DNA from: Gemmataceae bacterium
GTDB taxonomy: Bacteria; Planctomycetota; Planctomycetia; Gemmatales; Gemmataceae
Direction of reading: 5' to 3'
NCBI GenBank assembly: GCA_019752375.1
Contig: JAIEMG010000097.1
Span: 1 to 50,169 of the forward strand
DNA length: 50,169 nucleotides
Within the stretch, counting starts at the first letter, position 1. Each line of letters opens with the position of its first letter. Positions 1-8,856 of the stretch are shown piece by piece. Both the position numbers and the translations under genes were made by a program. The notes beneath the pieces are model-generated. The model ran no database searches. It was not told where the DNA came from and worked only from the letters and a program-made list of their open reading frames with translations.

Positions 1-36
1 GGCGGCCGGTATCGCACGTCAGCGATACCGGCCGCC
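1..36. terminator. Perfect 15-bp hairpin at window edge
   Basis: Bases 1-15 and 22-36 are exact reverse complements around a 6-base loop (acgtca). The hairpin lies about 65 bases past the stop of the minus-strand gene that ends at 101, so it could terminate that transcript. No T-run can be checked because the window ends here. It also resembles the other intergenic palindromes in this window and may be a repeat element rather than a terminator. Confidence 0.45.
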
Positions 37-100
37 GCCGTGTTTGGATCGTCTAAAGGAATGCGCAGGTCCGAGAACGGCCTGGGGCGACCGTCCGACT

Positions 101-1582
101 CTACTTCGGCTTGCGATCCTTCGACATGCTCTCCTTGATCTTCGCTTCCGGTTGCTCCTTGACCCACACCGCGCACAGATGCGCCGCGGCCGCCAGGTAG
201 AGTCGTTCGTGCCGCGGATCGAACGACAGCATGTCGAAGCAAGCGCGGGTGTACTTGACCAGGTGCTGGTCGGTACGCATGGAAGCCTGGCTCGCCAGGG
301 TTTGTTTCACCTGTGGCAATTCCTCGGGGTCGGCGTGCCAGACTCGGGCTGCGGCAGCCGTTGGCGAGGTCTGCAATGCTTCCTTCAAGCTCGGCGGGCT
401 TTTGAGCTTGGCAGGGGCCCAATTCATGTCGAGGTCGCGATCGCTCAGCACGCTCCGATACGCCGTGATCCACACGAGCGCTGCCGCCAGCGCGAGCTTG
501 CGGTTGATATTGCAGCTCGACAGGCCGCAGGCGGCTTGCGGCAGCGTCAAGCAGTGACTCCAGCCGAACTTCGCGAACTCGGTATCGTGCTGCAGCATGT
601 TGTGCGCGCATGTGCGAAGCACCGCGCGGAACCCGGCGTCGATCTGTTCCTCGCTCAGGTCATGACGAATGAAGTCGCCAAACAGGGTGTTGGCATTGCC
701 GGTCGCTTCGCCGGCAGTAATCAGGGTGCGCATGCTGCCATAAGCGCGTTTTGCTCGGGTAGGCGCTGCAAGCTTGGCGAGGACGTCCGCTTCAACACGG
801 GCCGGATCTTGGGCGAGTGGCTTGCCGGGATCCATCGCCATTCCCGAAAAGCTGGTGAGCTGGTCTTTCGGCGCTCCCGCCAGCGCACGGGCCGCGGCAC
901 GCAACAAGGCCGCGTCACCGACGTCGGTGGTCCGCCCATGGCGCAGCAGAAGCCAGAGCCCGATGTGAGAATGCGACGCGCCCGACAGCGTCCGCAGCGC
1001 CGCCGGCGTTAACAGCTGCACGAGACTCGGCGTGCCGTACTGGGCGGCAAATTGCAGCACGACCGCTTCGAGCCCATTGGCGTCCCCCTTTTGAAACAAG
1101 CGCGTAAATTCGGCCCTCGCATCCGCCGGGTTGGCGAAGGCGGCCATGGCCGGGGCTGCGCCGCCGCCACCCGCGCTGGTTTCGAAAGACGCCGCACTCG
1201 CCACCAGTTGCAAGCGCGCCAGGGTCCGCTCCTGGGGATCGACGTGTGCCAGCAAACCATACCGGGCAAGCAACTCGAGAGGCGCATGCAAGGTGAAGCT
1301 GCTCCCGCCCTTGGTCGGTGGGCAAGATATGATGGCCGCGGCTTGGCGGCAAAGCTCCGCATCGCTGACCGCATCGAGGTTGCGACTCTCGTATTCATCG
1401 ACCAGGTTCTTGGGACTGATGCCGCTGAGCCGATGCTTGTTCGTGGGATCCGCCGGTTCGGCGCCGAGCAATGCACGACTCCCTGACCCGCTGAACGAAG
1501 CAGCACTCGCGGCGATTCCCGCGCTTTCCAGGAATTGCCTGCGCGACAACCGGCTGGACCGCCAATCACGGGAATGGGTCAT
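101..1582 (-). CDS. Tat-exported protein of unknown function
   Basis: The product is 493 aa. The chosen ATG at 1582 has a strong upstream GGAAGGAG and puts a twin-arginine signal at the N-terminus (SRRQFLESAG, then a short hydrophobic Ala/Ser run). The frame stays open a further 70 codons upstream, but that part lacks a ribosome site and reads as Cys-rich noise. The mature protein is mostly predicted-helical, rich in Ala and Leu, with several His and Cys clusters (SHSHIGLW, GWSHCLTLPQAACGLSS). No heme CXXCH motif or recognised catalytic motif is visible. The Tat signal implies export of a folded, possibly cofactor-bearing protein. The family is not recognised. It appears monocistronic. Confidence 0.75.
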   Translation of the reverse strand: MTHSRDWRSSRLSRRQFLESAGIAASAASFSGSGSRALLGAEPADPTNKHRLSGISPKNLVDEYESRNLDAVSDAELCRQAAAIISCPPTKGGSSFTLHAPLELLARYGLLAHVDPQERTLARLQLVASAASFETSAGGGGAAPAMAAFANPADARAEFTRLFQKGDANGLEAVVLQFAAQYGTPSLVQLLTPAALRTLSGASHSHIGLWLLLRHGRTTDVGDAALLRAAARALAGAPKDQLTSFSGMAMDPGKPLAQDPARVEADVLAKLAAPTRAKRAYGSMRTLITAGEATGNANTLFGDFIRHDLSEEQIDAGFRAVLRTCAHNMLQHDTEFAKFGWSHCLTLPQAACGLSSCNINRKLALAAALVWITAYRSVLSDRDLDMNWAPAKLKSPPSLKEALQTSPTAAAARVWHADPEELPQVKQTLASQASMRTDQHLVKYTRACFDMLSFDPRHERLYLAAAAHLCAVWVKEQPEAKIKESMSKDRKPK

Positions 1583-2124
1583 GGGAAAAACTCCTTCCTG
1601 GCAATCTGGGTGCGACGTTGCGGCTCGAGAATACAACGGTTGAGTGTTACAGGAAGCCGCGTTCCCGGAACAGCGATTGCCGCAAAGCACGCGGGGCATC
1701 GACAGGCCTGCGACTCCGAGGTCCGAACAGGAATCGCAGAGGGACTGTTTTTTGCATGCTGGACATCCCCAATCCGCGGGGTAGAATAACAACGTGGCCT
1801 ATTCGCGCCGGTTCTGGTCCGTGAGCCTGGGAAGGTTCACTGCGGCGGGTTTCGGTTTACCATCCCCGGGTGGCCCCGGCTTCGGCCGAATGAATCCCCC
1901 GAGAAACCCGGTAAGTACACACCGATCCGCCAGCCACGATCCCTTCTTCGGCTCTCTCGACCGAAAGGAGGTCCATCAGTCGATACTTCAACATCGCATG
2001 ACGGAACCTGTCGTTCGGCGGATTTCGGCTTATCCGGACTTGGGTGGCGCCTACGACGCTCCCAATAGCTCAATCGAGTAAATACCGATCCCACATCGAT
2101 GGGTTCCAAGTGGGTTCACAGGAG
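1583..2124. other. Intergenic, no gene recognised
   Basis: This stretch lies between two minus-strand genes. Short open frames exist on both strands (for example 1794-2081 plus), but their products are Pro/Arg-rich and lack ribosome sites or recognisable motifs. A promoter for the gene starting at 1582 should lie here, but I could not identify it. Confidence 0.5.
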
Positions 2125-2306
2125 CAGCCCACAGTGCCGAAAACAACGGCACTGTGGGCTGAATGCCATTCACTTAAGCGAGTTCTCCAGTGGCACGGAC
2201 ATTTCTGTCCGTGCGCTCGGGAAAATGCACGGACAGAAATGTCCGTGCCACCGGAGCGGTATCTCCTGTCGCTCGCCTAAAGTGAATGGCATTTCACTGT
2301 GGGCTG
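2125..2306. repeat. Multi-arm palindromic element, MITE-like
   Basis: A 15-bp perfect hairpin (2125-2139 with 2147-2161) is followed by a 14-bp arm pair (2162-2175 with 2280-2293) that encloses a 25-bp perfect arm pair (2190-2214 with 2227-2251). The terminal 12-mer CAGCCCACAGTG at 2125-2136 has its complement twice, at 2150-2161 and again at the far end, 2295-2306. Terminal inverted repeats therefore bound the whole 182 bases, and two mutually exclusive folds exist. Each 25-base arm is itself a hairpin (GCACGGACA...TGTCCGTGC). No coding capacity is seen. Confidence 0.85.
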
Positions 2307-2389
2307 GTTGTTGTGCCGCCCCCACTTCTTCGACGGGCGCCAACGCCCAAGCTCTTTCGTCTTTCGTCGCCATCGATTCCGCCGAAATG

Positions 2390-3952
2390 TTATTTCAATG
2401 CCGGCGCCGGCGCGGCCGGATTGTTCACCAGCACCGCAGTGGGCGGCGCGGGTGCGGGTAACGGGCCTGGAGTCAACGGCGCAGGCATCCGCGCGGCCAG
2501 CGCTTCCCGGATGATCGCTTCCTTGAGGCCGGTAAACGCGCGGCGGATCAGCCAGCGGCCGACGAGGACGGCAAACACGATCCCAAGCACCAACTTCCAG
2601 CCGATCAGGTTGATGATGAGAGCAGTGAGGACACCCAGTCCGTATCCCGCCGCTCCGAAGAGATAGTTGCGGGACCAGGTCCACGGCATCCGGGCTGGTG
2701 CTGCCGTGGCAGGCACAGCCACGGGCACCAGCTCCACGTCTCTGCCTACAGTGGATGCGATGCCGCCCTGTGCCGGTCCCTCGGGGGCGGCCGCCAATGC
2801 GGGGGTGGTTGCCGGATTCGGGAGCAGAATACCGACCGGAACGCCTGCCGAAGTTTGCTCGCTCCCTGGTGCCGCGGGTTCCGTGCCATCCGGAAGGAAC
2901 ACTTGAAACGCTTGAGCGGCGTCCCAGGGCGTGGCAAAGCGCTGCGCCGGGTCCTTGGCCAGCATTTGCAAAACCACATCCCCCACCTCTTCGGGCACCT
3001 CCAGGTTGAACTGCTGGAGCGGTGGCGGTGCAACCGTGCTGTGCAAGACTAGAAGCTGCACGGACGTCTCGGCGGTGAACGGCGGCCGCCCCGTCAGACA
3101 CCGATAGGCGACACAGCCCAGACTGTAGATGTCGGCCCGGATATCGGCGGTGTGCGCATCGCGCGCTTGCTCCGGCGCCTGATACTCGGGCATGCCGATC
3201 GTGCTTCCCAACTCGGTCAGGCCAGCGCTCCGGGGCTCCGGCGGCGCTCCCTCGTCAAAGAGGGCGCGGCCCAGGCCCATATCAAGAATCTTCACGGTCG
3301 CGTGAAGGGTGGTGTCCATCCTTCCGGCCATTGCGCCGGGCACCAGCATCAGGTTGGACGGTTTCAAATCGCGATGAACCATACCCTGTTCGTGGATGTG
3401 CTGGAGCCCTTGCAGCGCCTGGTCGAGGATGCGTACCACCTCGTCAACGGGAAGGGGCGCGCGGCGCTGGAGTAAATCCTCGAGCGATTCGCCTTCCAGG
3501 TACTCCATCACAATGTAATGCAGGCCCGCGCACTGGCCGACCTGAAAGGCGCGGATGACGTTGGGATGCTTGAGCTTCAGGGCGAGTCGGGCCTCGCGCT
3601 GGAAGCGGCCGAACGCTTCGGGGTCCTTGGCGCGTGAAGGCGGCAGGATCTTGAGCGCGACGATCTGACCGTTGGTATGCGCCGCCTTGTAGACGGCGGC
3701 CATGCGGCCCTGGCCGATTCGATCGAGGATCCGGTACTCGTTCAGGACCAGGTGCTCGGCCTTGCCGCGCTGCAACAGGCTCGCCTGGTAGGGAGTGAGC
3801 ACATGCCGGCCGACAAGCCACTGACTCAAGGCGTCGGCGCCGCCGCCGCCGGACTCGCTGTGCCAGCGCTTGCGGAGATTGCGGATCTCCAGTGGGGGCA
3901 GCAGTTGACTGCGAACGAGCAAATTGCAGAAGTCCTCCACGGAGCGTTCCAT
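2390..3952 (-). CDS. Membrane-anchored Ser/Thr protein kinase
   Basis: This is a Hanks-type kinase of 520 aa. The ATG at 3952 follows GGGAGA. Residues 1-70 form a short helical leader of a type seen before planctomycete kinase domains. The kinase domain spans about 73-340: Lys101 in VALKIL, catalytic HRDLKPSN with Asp195, metal-binding DMG (Asp224) in place of DFG, and QAPEQ at the P+1 region. The glycine loop reads GQGRMAAVY, with the third Gly replaced by Ala. After a Pro/Ala-rich linker, two hydrophobic stretches around residues 435-485 predict a membrane anchor, so the catalytic domain should be cytoplasmic. The C-terminal tail is Pro/Ala-rich. Substrate is unknown. The gene is divergent from the GntR regulator. 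Confidence 0.9.
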   Translation of the reverse strand: MERSVEDFCNLLVRSQLLPPLEIRNLRKRWHSESGGGGADALSQWLVGRHVLTPYQASLLQRGKAEHLVLNEYRILDRIGQGRMAAVYKAAHTNGQIVALKILPPSRAKDPEAFGRFQREARLALKLKHPNVIRAFQVGQCAGLHYIVMEYLEGESLEDLLQRRAPLPVDEVVRILDQALQGLQHIHEQGMVHRDLKPSNLMLVPGAMAGRMDTTLHATVKILDMGLGRALFDEGAPPEPRSAGLTELGSTIGMPEYQAPEQARDAHTADIRADIYSLGCVAYRCLTGRPPFTAETSVQLLVLHSTVAPPPLQQFNLEVPEEVGDVVLQMLAKDPAQRFATPWDAAQAFQVFLPDGTEPAAPGSEQTSAGVPVGILLPNPATTPALAAAPEGPAQGGIASTVGRDVELVPVAVPATAAPARMPWTWSRNYLFGAAGYGLGVLTALIINLIGWKLVLGIVFAVLVGRWLIRRAFTGLKEAIIREALAARMPAPLTPGPLPAPAPPTAVLVNNPAAPAPALK

Positions 3953-4227
3953 AGCTGTCTCCCGCGCGGCGCGGCCTGGGTGTCCAAAAATTCCTTCAGG
4001 CTCTTCGCGGCTTGCAAGCCCGGAAACGCTTCGGCCCACGGGCCAAAGCGGAGGGAGTTTTCACGTGTGTTGGTCCGGAAGCGGTTGCGGACATCATGAA
4101 AGGACGATCGCCGCGACGCAAGCGGAAAGTGGTTGCGGTTTCCGCTCGATCCAAATGGAGCCGTCAGAGCTACAAACAGAATTTCTTGAGTAGATTCTTC
4201 TCGCTTTTCCAACACCCCTAATTAGAA

Positions 4228-4241
4228 TACGGTATACCGTA
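4228..4241. promoter_or_regulatory. 14-bp perfect palindrome, probable GntR operator
   Basis: TACGGTATACCGTA is a perfect palindrome with a GTATAC core, the kind of site bound by FadR/FCD-subfamily GntR dimers. It lies 28 bases before the regulator's ATG and overlaps an AT-rich -10-like TAGAAT (4224-4229). That placement fits autorepression. The gap 3953-4268 between the divergent kinase and regulator otherwise shows no gene. Confidence 0.6.
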
Positions 4242-4268
4242 CACCGGGTACATCGAGGGGTGATTCCG

Positions 4269-4922
4269 ATGGTTGTCAGTGCATTGATGCCTGTGCCGCG
4301 AACCACCCTCATGCGCGAGGTGGCCGAACGGCTCCGGCAAGCGATCCTCTCCGGCGAACTGGCGGCCGGTCAGCCGCTGGCGGAGGCGGCCATGGCCGCT
4401 CGGCTGGAAGTGAGCCGGGTGCCGGTTCGGGAAGCCCTGGTCGAGCTGGAACGCGAGGGACTGGTGGTGTTCAACGCCCGCGGCCGCGCCTGTGTGCGTG
4501 AGTTCACGGATGAGGACTTCGCCGAGATTCGAAGCCTGCGCACCACGTTTCAGGTCATGAGCGCGAAGCTGGCCGCGGTCAAGCACACGGCGGAGGAGCT
4601 GGAGCGGCTGGAGATGATCGTGAAGCAGGCCGACAAGACGCGCGATCCCACCGAGTTCAGTCGCATGGACATTGCCTTCCACGATGAAATCGCCCGCATG
4701 GCACGGCACGAACGTCTGTACCAGTGCTGGAGCAACCTGAGGGGCCAGATGGAACTGTGGATCGCACGCGCCCACCGCGAACGGGAACGCATCAAACACG
4801 ACGTCCGCGAAGAGACCCTGCGCGCCCACCGTCAGATGATTGAAGTCCTCCGCTCGCGCAGGTCGGATGAAGCGGCCCGACTGATGGAAATCCACTGCGA
4901 CAGTATGGCCCAGCCATCGTGA
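4269..4922 (+). CDS. GntR-family regulator, FCD subfamily
   Basis: The product is 217 aa. The ATG at 4269 sits 9 bases after GAGGGG. A GTG at 4260 is in frame but abuts that site, so ATG is preferred. The N-terminal winged helix (about 8-72) contains the recognition helix in LEVSRVPVREALVELEREGL. The C-terminal all-helical FCD domain (about 80-205) keeps the usual metal ligands: Asp and His in MDIAFHDEI, His in RAHRQMI, and His in EIHCDS. FCD regulators typically sense small carboxylates. With an aldolase, dehydrogenases and a carboxylate transporter downstream, it probably controls that catabolic run. The 14-bp palindrome just upstream is its likely operator. Confidence 0.9.
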   Translation: MVVSALMPVPRTTLMREVAERLRQAILSGELAAGQPLAEAAMAARLEVSRVPVREALVELEREGLVVFNARGRACVREFTDEDFAEIRSLRTTFQVMSAKLAAVKHTAEELERLEMIVKQADKTRDPTEFSRMDIAFHDEIARMARHERLYQCWSNLRGQMELWIARAHRERERIKHDVREETLRAHRQMIEVLRSRRSDEAARLMEIHCDSMAQPS

Positions 4923-4949
4923 CCGTGTCATCTTGCCATGCAGGAAATC

Positions 4950-7900
4950 ATGAACCACCGAACCATTCGCTTGTCGTGGTGCTGTGCGGGCAGCCTGGGG
5001 CTGGTCCTGCTTGGCTTGACGGGCCACGGTCTCACCGGAGCGGACAAAGGAACGTCCAAGGACGCGACGGGCGATTTCTCCGTCGTCGTTCGACCGCTGA
5101 TGAAGAAGTACTGCCTGGACTGCCACTCGACAAAAGCGAAGAAGGGCAGCCTGGACCTGGAGCGGTTTGGTTCGCTTGACCTGGTTCGCAAAGACCTGAA
5201 GCCCTGGCAGCAGACCATCGAGATGCTCGAAGCCGGCGAGATGCCGCCCAAGGGCAAGCCGCAGCCGACCGCGGACGAGCGCAAGCAATTGATCAGTTGG
5301 ATCCGCGGTTTCATGGACGCCGAGGCGCGGGCTCGCGCCGGCGACCCGGGATACGTGCCGCTCCGCCGGTTGAGCAACGCCGAGTATGACGCGACGGTCC
5401 GTGACCTCACCGGGGCGAATCTGCGGCCCACGCGCGAGTTCCCCGCGGATGGAGCCGCCGGTGAGGGCTTCACCAACGCGGCGGAGGCCCTCACCGACAT
5501 CTCGCCAACCTTGCTCACCAAGTATCTGAATGCTGCCAAGAAGGTCGCGGAACATGCCGTGCTGCTGCCCGACAGCATGCGCTTCTCACTTGGCAAGACG
5601 CGCCGGGACTGGACCGACGAGAGCGTGGCCCGGCTGCGCGCGTTCTACGCGCCGTACGTCGCTGGCGCCGAGCCGTTGCCGCGGGAGCTTGCCGCGGTGT
5701 TTCCGGGCGTCCTTCAGGGGCAGGCGCAGTTCACCACCGATGGCCGTCTGCCGCTGCAACGGTATCTCGCGGCATCGGTCAGACATCGTGATGGGCTGAG
5801 CGCCGGCAAGATCACTTTGGACGATGTCGCGACAAAGGAACAGTTGAACCGAAAGTACCTCACCGCGCTCTGGCAGACGCTGACCGACAAGACGTCGTCC
5901 CAGCCGCTGGACGCGATCCGCAACCGCTGGCAGCAGGCGTCGGAAAAAGACGTAACGGCGCTCACGGCGGAGATCACCGCCTGTCAGGCAGCGTTGTGGC
6001 AGTTTGTCCGCATCGGCAGCTACCGCTACGGCGACACCCGGCAACTGGCCAATGACCCCGTCGCCGCCGACACGCAACCCGTCCGGCTTGGCCTCAAGCC
6101 GGCCGCGGGCCAGACCGAGGTGGTGCTGTACCTGGTGAGCCGCGACCTGTCGCCGGCAGGCAAGGGCGGCCATGCCGTGTGGCAGCGGCCGCGCTTCGAG
6201 AAGGCCGGAAAGGCGCCACTCCTGCTCCGGGACATCGCCACGGAGTTCGGCCCGGTGGCGGAAGGGGTCGAGAGCAAGTTCGGCATCCCGAACGAGCGGT
6301 TCGGCAAACACCCTGAGGGCAAGCCGACCGATGATGCCAGCCTGGTCGTCGCCGCGAATACCGTGACCGAGGTTCGGCTGCCGGCATCGCTCTTCCGCGA
6401 CCGCGAGTTCGTGGTCGAGGGCAAGCTCGATACGGTCCCGGGCGAGCGCGTGGTGCAGTTCCAGGTGCTGACCGCCCCGCCGCCCGCGGTCGCCCGCTGG
6501 GACGGCAAGAGCCGGCTCGTTGCAGCATCGGACAGCCCGGCATTCAAGCAGATGATCCAGGGGCACGCCGATTTCCGCCGTGTCTTTCCGGTGTTCATCT
6601 GCTTCCCGAGCGTCGTTCCAATCGATGAAGTCGTATGCCTGAAGATGTTCCACCGCGAGGACGAGGTGTTGTCGCGCCTGTTCCTCGATGACGAGCAGCA
6701 GCGCCGAATCGACCGGCTCTGGGAGGAGCATCGCTTCATCAGCCGGCAACCTATCGCCGAGAACGACTACCTGCCGCAGTTCATCGGCTACGTGACGCAG
6801 GACTCGCCGAAGGACGTCCTGGCGTACTTCGAGGGCCAGCGCCCTGTCTTCAAGAAGCGCGCGGATGAGTTTGAGAAGGACGTGACGGTCGCGATCCCCC
6901 TGCAGCTGGACACGTTGCTCGACTTCGCCGCCCGCGCCTATCGCCGGCCGCTCGTGGAAAAAGAGAAGACCGAGCTCCGCGACCTCTACGGCACGTTGCG
7001 CAAGACGAGCGCCGCGTCTACGCCCCGTGCAGCGCACGAGGAGGCCTTCCGTAGCGTGCTGGCCCGGGTCCTCGTGTCGCCGGCGTTCTTGTTCCGGGTC
7101 GAGAAGGCGCCGCTGGGAAAGGATGCCGGACCAGTGAACGACTGGGAACTGGCGACCCGCCTCAGCTACTTCCTGTGGTCGTCCGGCCCGGACGACGAGC
7201 TGCGCCGACTTGCCGCGGCTGGCCAACTCCGCGATCCGAAAGTCTTCGCGGAGCAGACGCATCGGATGCTCAAGGACGATCGCCTGCGCGCCCTGGCCAT
7301 CGAGTTCGGCACGCAGTGGCTGCACGTCCGCGGCTTCGACGAGTTCAACGAGAAGAACGAGAAGCTCTTCCCCACCTTCAACGCCAACCTGCGCAAGGCG
7401 ATCTACGAGGAATCGATCCTGTTCTTCCAGGACCTGTTCCAGAGCGACCGCCCGGTGACGAACGTCCTCGACGCGGACTACACGTTCCTCAACGAATCGC
7501 TTGCCAAACACTACGGCATCCCCGGAGTTGCCGGCCCGCAGTGGCGCCGGGTCGACGGAGTTCGCAAGTACGGCCGTGGCGGCGTCCTGGGTCTGGCCAG
7601 CGTCCAGGCCAAGCAGGCGGGCACGTCCCGCACCAGCCCGGTCCTCCGCGGCAACTGGGTGGTCGAGACCCTTCTCGGCGAGAAGCTGCCTCGCCCGCCG
7701 GCGAACGTGCCGAAACTGCCTGAGGAAGAAGGCGGTGCCGACAAGCTTACGATGCGCCAGCAGGTCGAGAAGCATGCCCACGTGCAGGAGTGCGCCGTCT
7801 GCCACCAGCGGATTGATCCGTTCGGCTTCGCGCTGGAGCGCTACGACCCGATCGGCCGCCGCCGGGACAAGGACCTGGGCGGTCTTCTCATCGACTCCAA

Positions 7901-8177
7901 AGCCAAATTGAAAGACGGAACCGAGTTCGACGACATCGAAGGGCTGCGGACTTACCTGCTCACGAAGAAGAAAGACGTGATCGTGAGGCTATTTTGCCGC
8001 AAGCTGCTCGGTTATGCTCTGGGCAGGGCCGTCGCGCTTTCGGATCAGGCGTTGATCGACGAGATGGTGATGGAGCTGAACCGAAATGACGGGCGGCTGT
8101 CAGCGGCGGTGCTGGCGATCGTGCGGAGCCCGCAGTTTCGGATGGTGCGGGGGATGGACGCGCACAAGGATGATTGA
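4950..8177 (+). CDS. DUF1592-type planctomycete heme protein
   Basis: The product is about 1075 aa. ATG 4950 follows AGGA. The in-frame ATG at 4938 lacks a ribosome site. A signal peptide (CCAGSLGLVLLGLTG) precedes a planctomycete cytochrome domain with heme motif CLDCH (about residues 55-59). The order that follows matches DUF1587, DUF1595, DUF1592, DUF1588 (with SVQAKQAGTSRTSPVLRG) and DUF1585. A second heme motif, CAVCH, lies in HVQECAVCHQRIDPFG. These periplasmic proteins are common in Planctomycetota, usually next to a DUF1552 gene. Their function is unproven, but polysaccharide or sulfated-glycan degradation is often proposed. Its last 72 coding bases recur at 9375-9446. Confidence 0.9.
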   Translation: MNHRTIRLSWCCAGSLGLVLLGLTGHGLTGADKGTSKDATGDFSVVVRPLMKKYCLDCHSTKAKKGSLDLERFGSLDLVRKDLKPWQQTIEMLEAGEMPPKGKPQPTADERKQLISWIRGFMDAEARARAGDPGYVPLRRLSNAEYDATVRDLTGANLRPTREFPADGAAGEGFTNAAEALTDISPTLLTKYLNAAKKVAEHAVLLPDSMRFSLGKTRRDWTDESVARLRAFYAPYVAGAEPLPRELAAVFPGVLQGQAQFTTDGRLPLQRYLAASVRHRDGLSAGKITLDDVATKEQLNRKYLTALWQTLTDKTSSQPLDAIRNRWQQASEKDVTALTAEITACQAALWQFVRIGSYRYGDTRQLANDPVAADTQPVRLGLKPAAGQTEVVLYLVSRDLSPAGKGGHAVWQRPRFEKAGKAPLLLRDIATEFGPVAEGVESKFGIPNERFGKHPEGKPTDDASLVVAANTVTEVRLPASLFRDREFVVEGKLDTVPGERVVQFQVLTAPPPAVARWDGKSRLVAASDSPAFKQMIQGHADFRRVFPVFICFPSVVPIDEVVCLKMFHREDEVLSRLFLDDEQQRRIDRLWEEHRFISRQPIAENDYLPQFIGYVTQDSPKDVLAYFEGQRPVFKKRADEFEKDVTVAIPLQLDTLLDFAARAYRRPLVEKEKTELRDLYGTLRKTSAASTPRAAHEEAFRSVLARVLVSPAFLFRVEKAPLGKDAGPVNDWELATRLSYFLWSSGPDDELRRLAAAGQLRDPKVFAEQTHRMLKDDRLRALAIEFGTQWLHVRGFDEFNEKNEKLFPTFNANLRKAIYEESILFFQDLFQSDRPVTNVLDADYTFLNESLAKHYGIPGVAGPQWRRVDGVRKYGRGGVLGLASVQAKQAGTSRTSPVLRGNWVVETLLGEKLPRPPANVPKLPEEEGGADKLTMRQQVEKHAHVQECAVCHQRIDPFGFALERYDPIGRRRDKDLGGLLIDSKAKLKDGTEFDDIEGLRTYLLTKKKDVIVRLFCRKLLGYALGRAVALSDQALIDEMVMELNRNDGRLSAAVLAIVRSPQFRMVRGMDAHKDD

Positions 8178-8217
8178 ACTGCGGGCGAGCGACAAAATAA
8201 CAGAGTAGGCCAACGCC

Positions 8218-8856
8218 ATGGCGATTCACGAATTCTGGGACAACGTCTGGCAAGGTGCGAGATTGGCTGCCGTGGGGCACGTGGTCGATCGGCCCAATCC
8301 TGACATCGGCAAGATCGAGCAGTCCATTCGTGCCACCCAACACTGGCTGAGTGCCAAGCATGTGCAAGGGTTCAATGAGAAGGATTTCTCGTTCCTGCCA
8401 CAAGCGGAACGTCGCAAGCTGGCGGAGCTGGTAAAGCGCTATCTCAACGTGGCGTCGAAGATTCATCCACTGGCCAGCCCCCCCCAGGAGCAAGTGGATC
8501 AGGCGATTCCACCCTTTCTCAAGATTGTCGAACTGCTCGAATTCCACCGATACGCGGACGCCGAAGCTTACCGGATTGGCAAGCAAGTCGAGAACTTCAT
8601 TCGAGACTATCGGCCCGCGTTTCTGGCCGATCTGCGTTTCGAAACCGGTGCGGACCAGACCGGCGATCCCGCCATCTCGATGTGGGCGATTCTTGAAGAT
8701 GCGGCCGTCGAGGAATCCGTGTTCAGAGCTAATGCGAATCGCGTGTATGAACTCTTGAGAGTCGCGGTGCGCAGCGTGGAGCCCAAGCGTTGGCCGTACG
8801 TGAGTCTGCGCACAGTATCCGAACAGGCCGAGCTCTTGGAGACGCCGGCAGCATGA
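8218..8856 (+). CDS. Hypothetical partner of HEPN-like protein
   Basis: The product is 212 aa and soluble, with no signal peptide. It overlaps the next gene by ATGA, so the two should be translationally coupled. The most distinctive stretch is FETGADQTGDPAISMWAILE near residues 140-160, followed by a helical region and YVSLRT. The N-terminal half is helical. The gene is visibly AT-richer than the flanking DUF1592 and DUF1552 genes. I do not recognise a named family. The tight pairing with a HEPN-like protein suggests a two-component toxin-antitoxin-like or defence module, which is inference. Confidence 0.7.
   Translation: MAIHEFWDNVWQGARLAAVGHVVDRPNPDIGKIEQSIRATQHWLSAKHVQGFNEKDFSFLPQAERRKLAELVKRYLNVASKIHPLASPPQEQVDQAIPPFLKIVELLEFHRYADAEAYRIGKQVENFIRDYRPAFLADLRFETGADQTGDPAISMWAILEDAAVEESVFRANANRVYELLRVAVRSVEPKRWPYVSLRTVSEQAELLETPAA

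Noticed and set aside
1794..2081. 95-codon plus-strand frame
   Set aside because: No ribosome site and a low-complexity Pro/Arg product; an isolated frame in an intergenic stretch.
4218..5555. 445-codon minus-strand open frame across the GntR gene
   Set aside because: It overlaps two well-supported plus-strand genes and has no recognisable domain.
5586..7805. 739-codon minus-strand open frame
   Set aside because: Antisense to the DUF1592 gene; composition is typical of a shadow frame.
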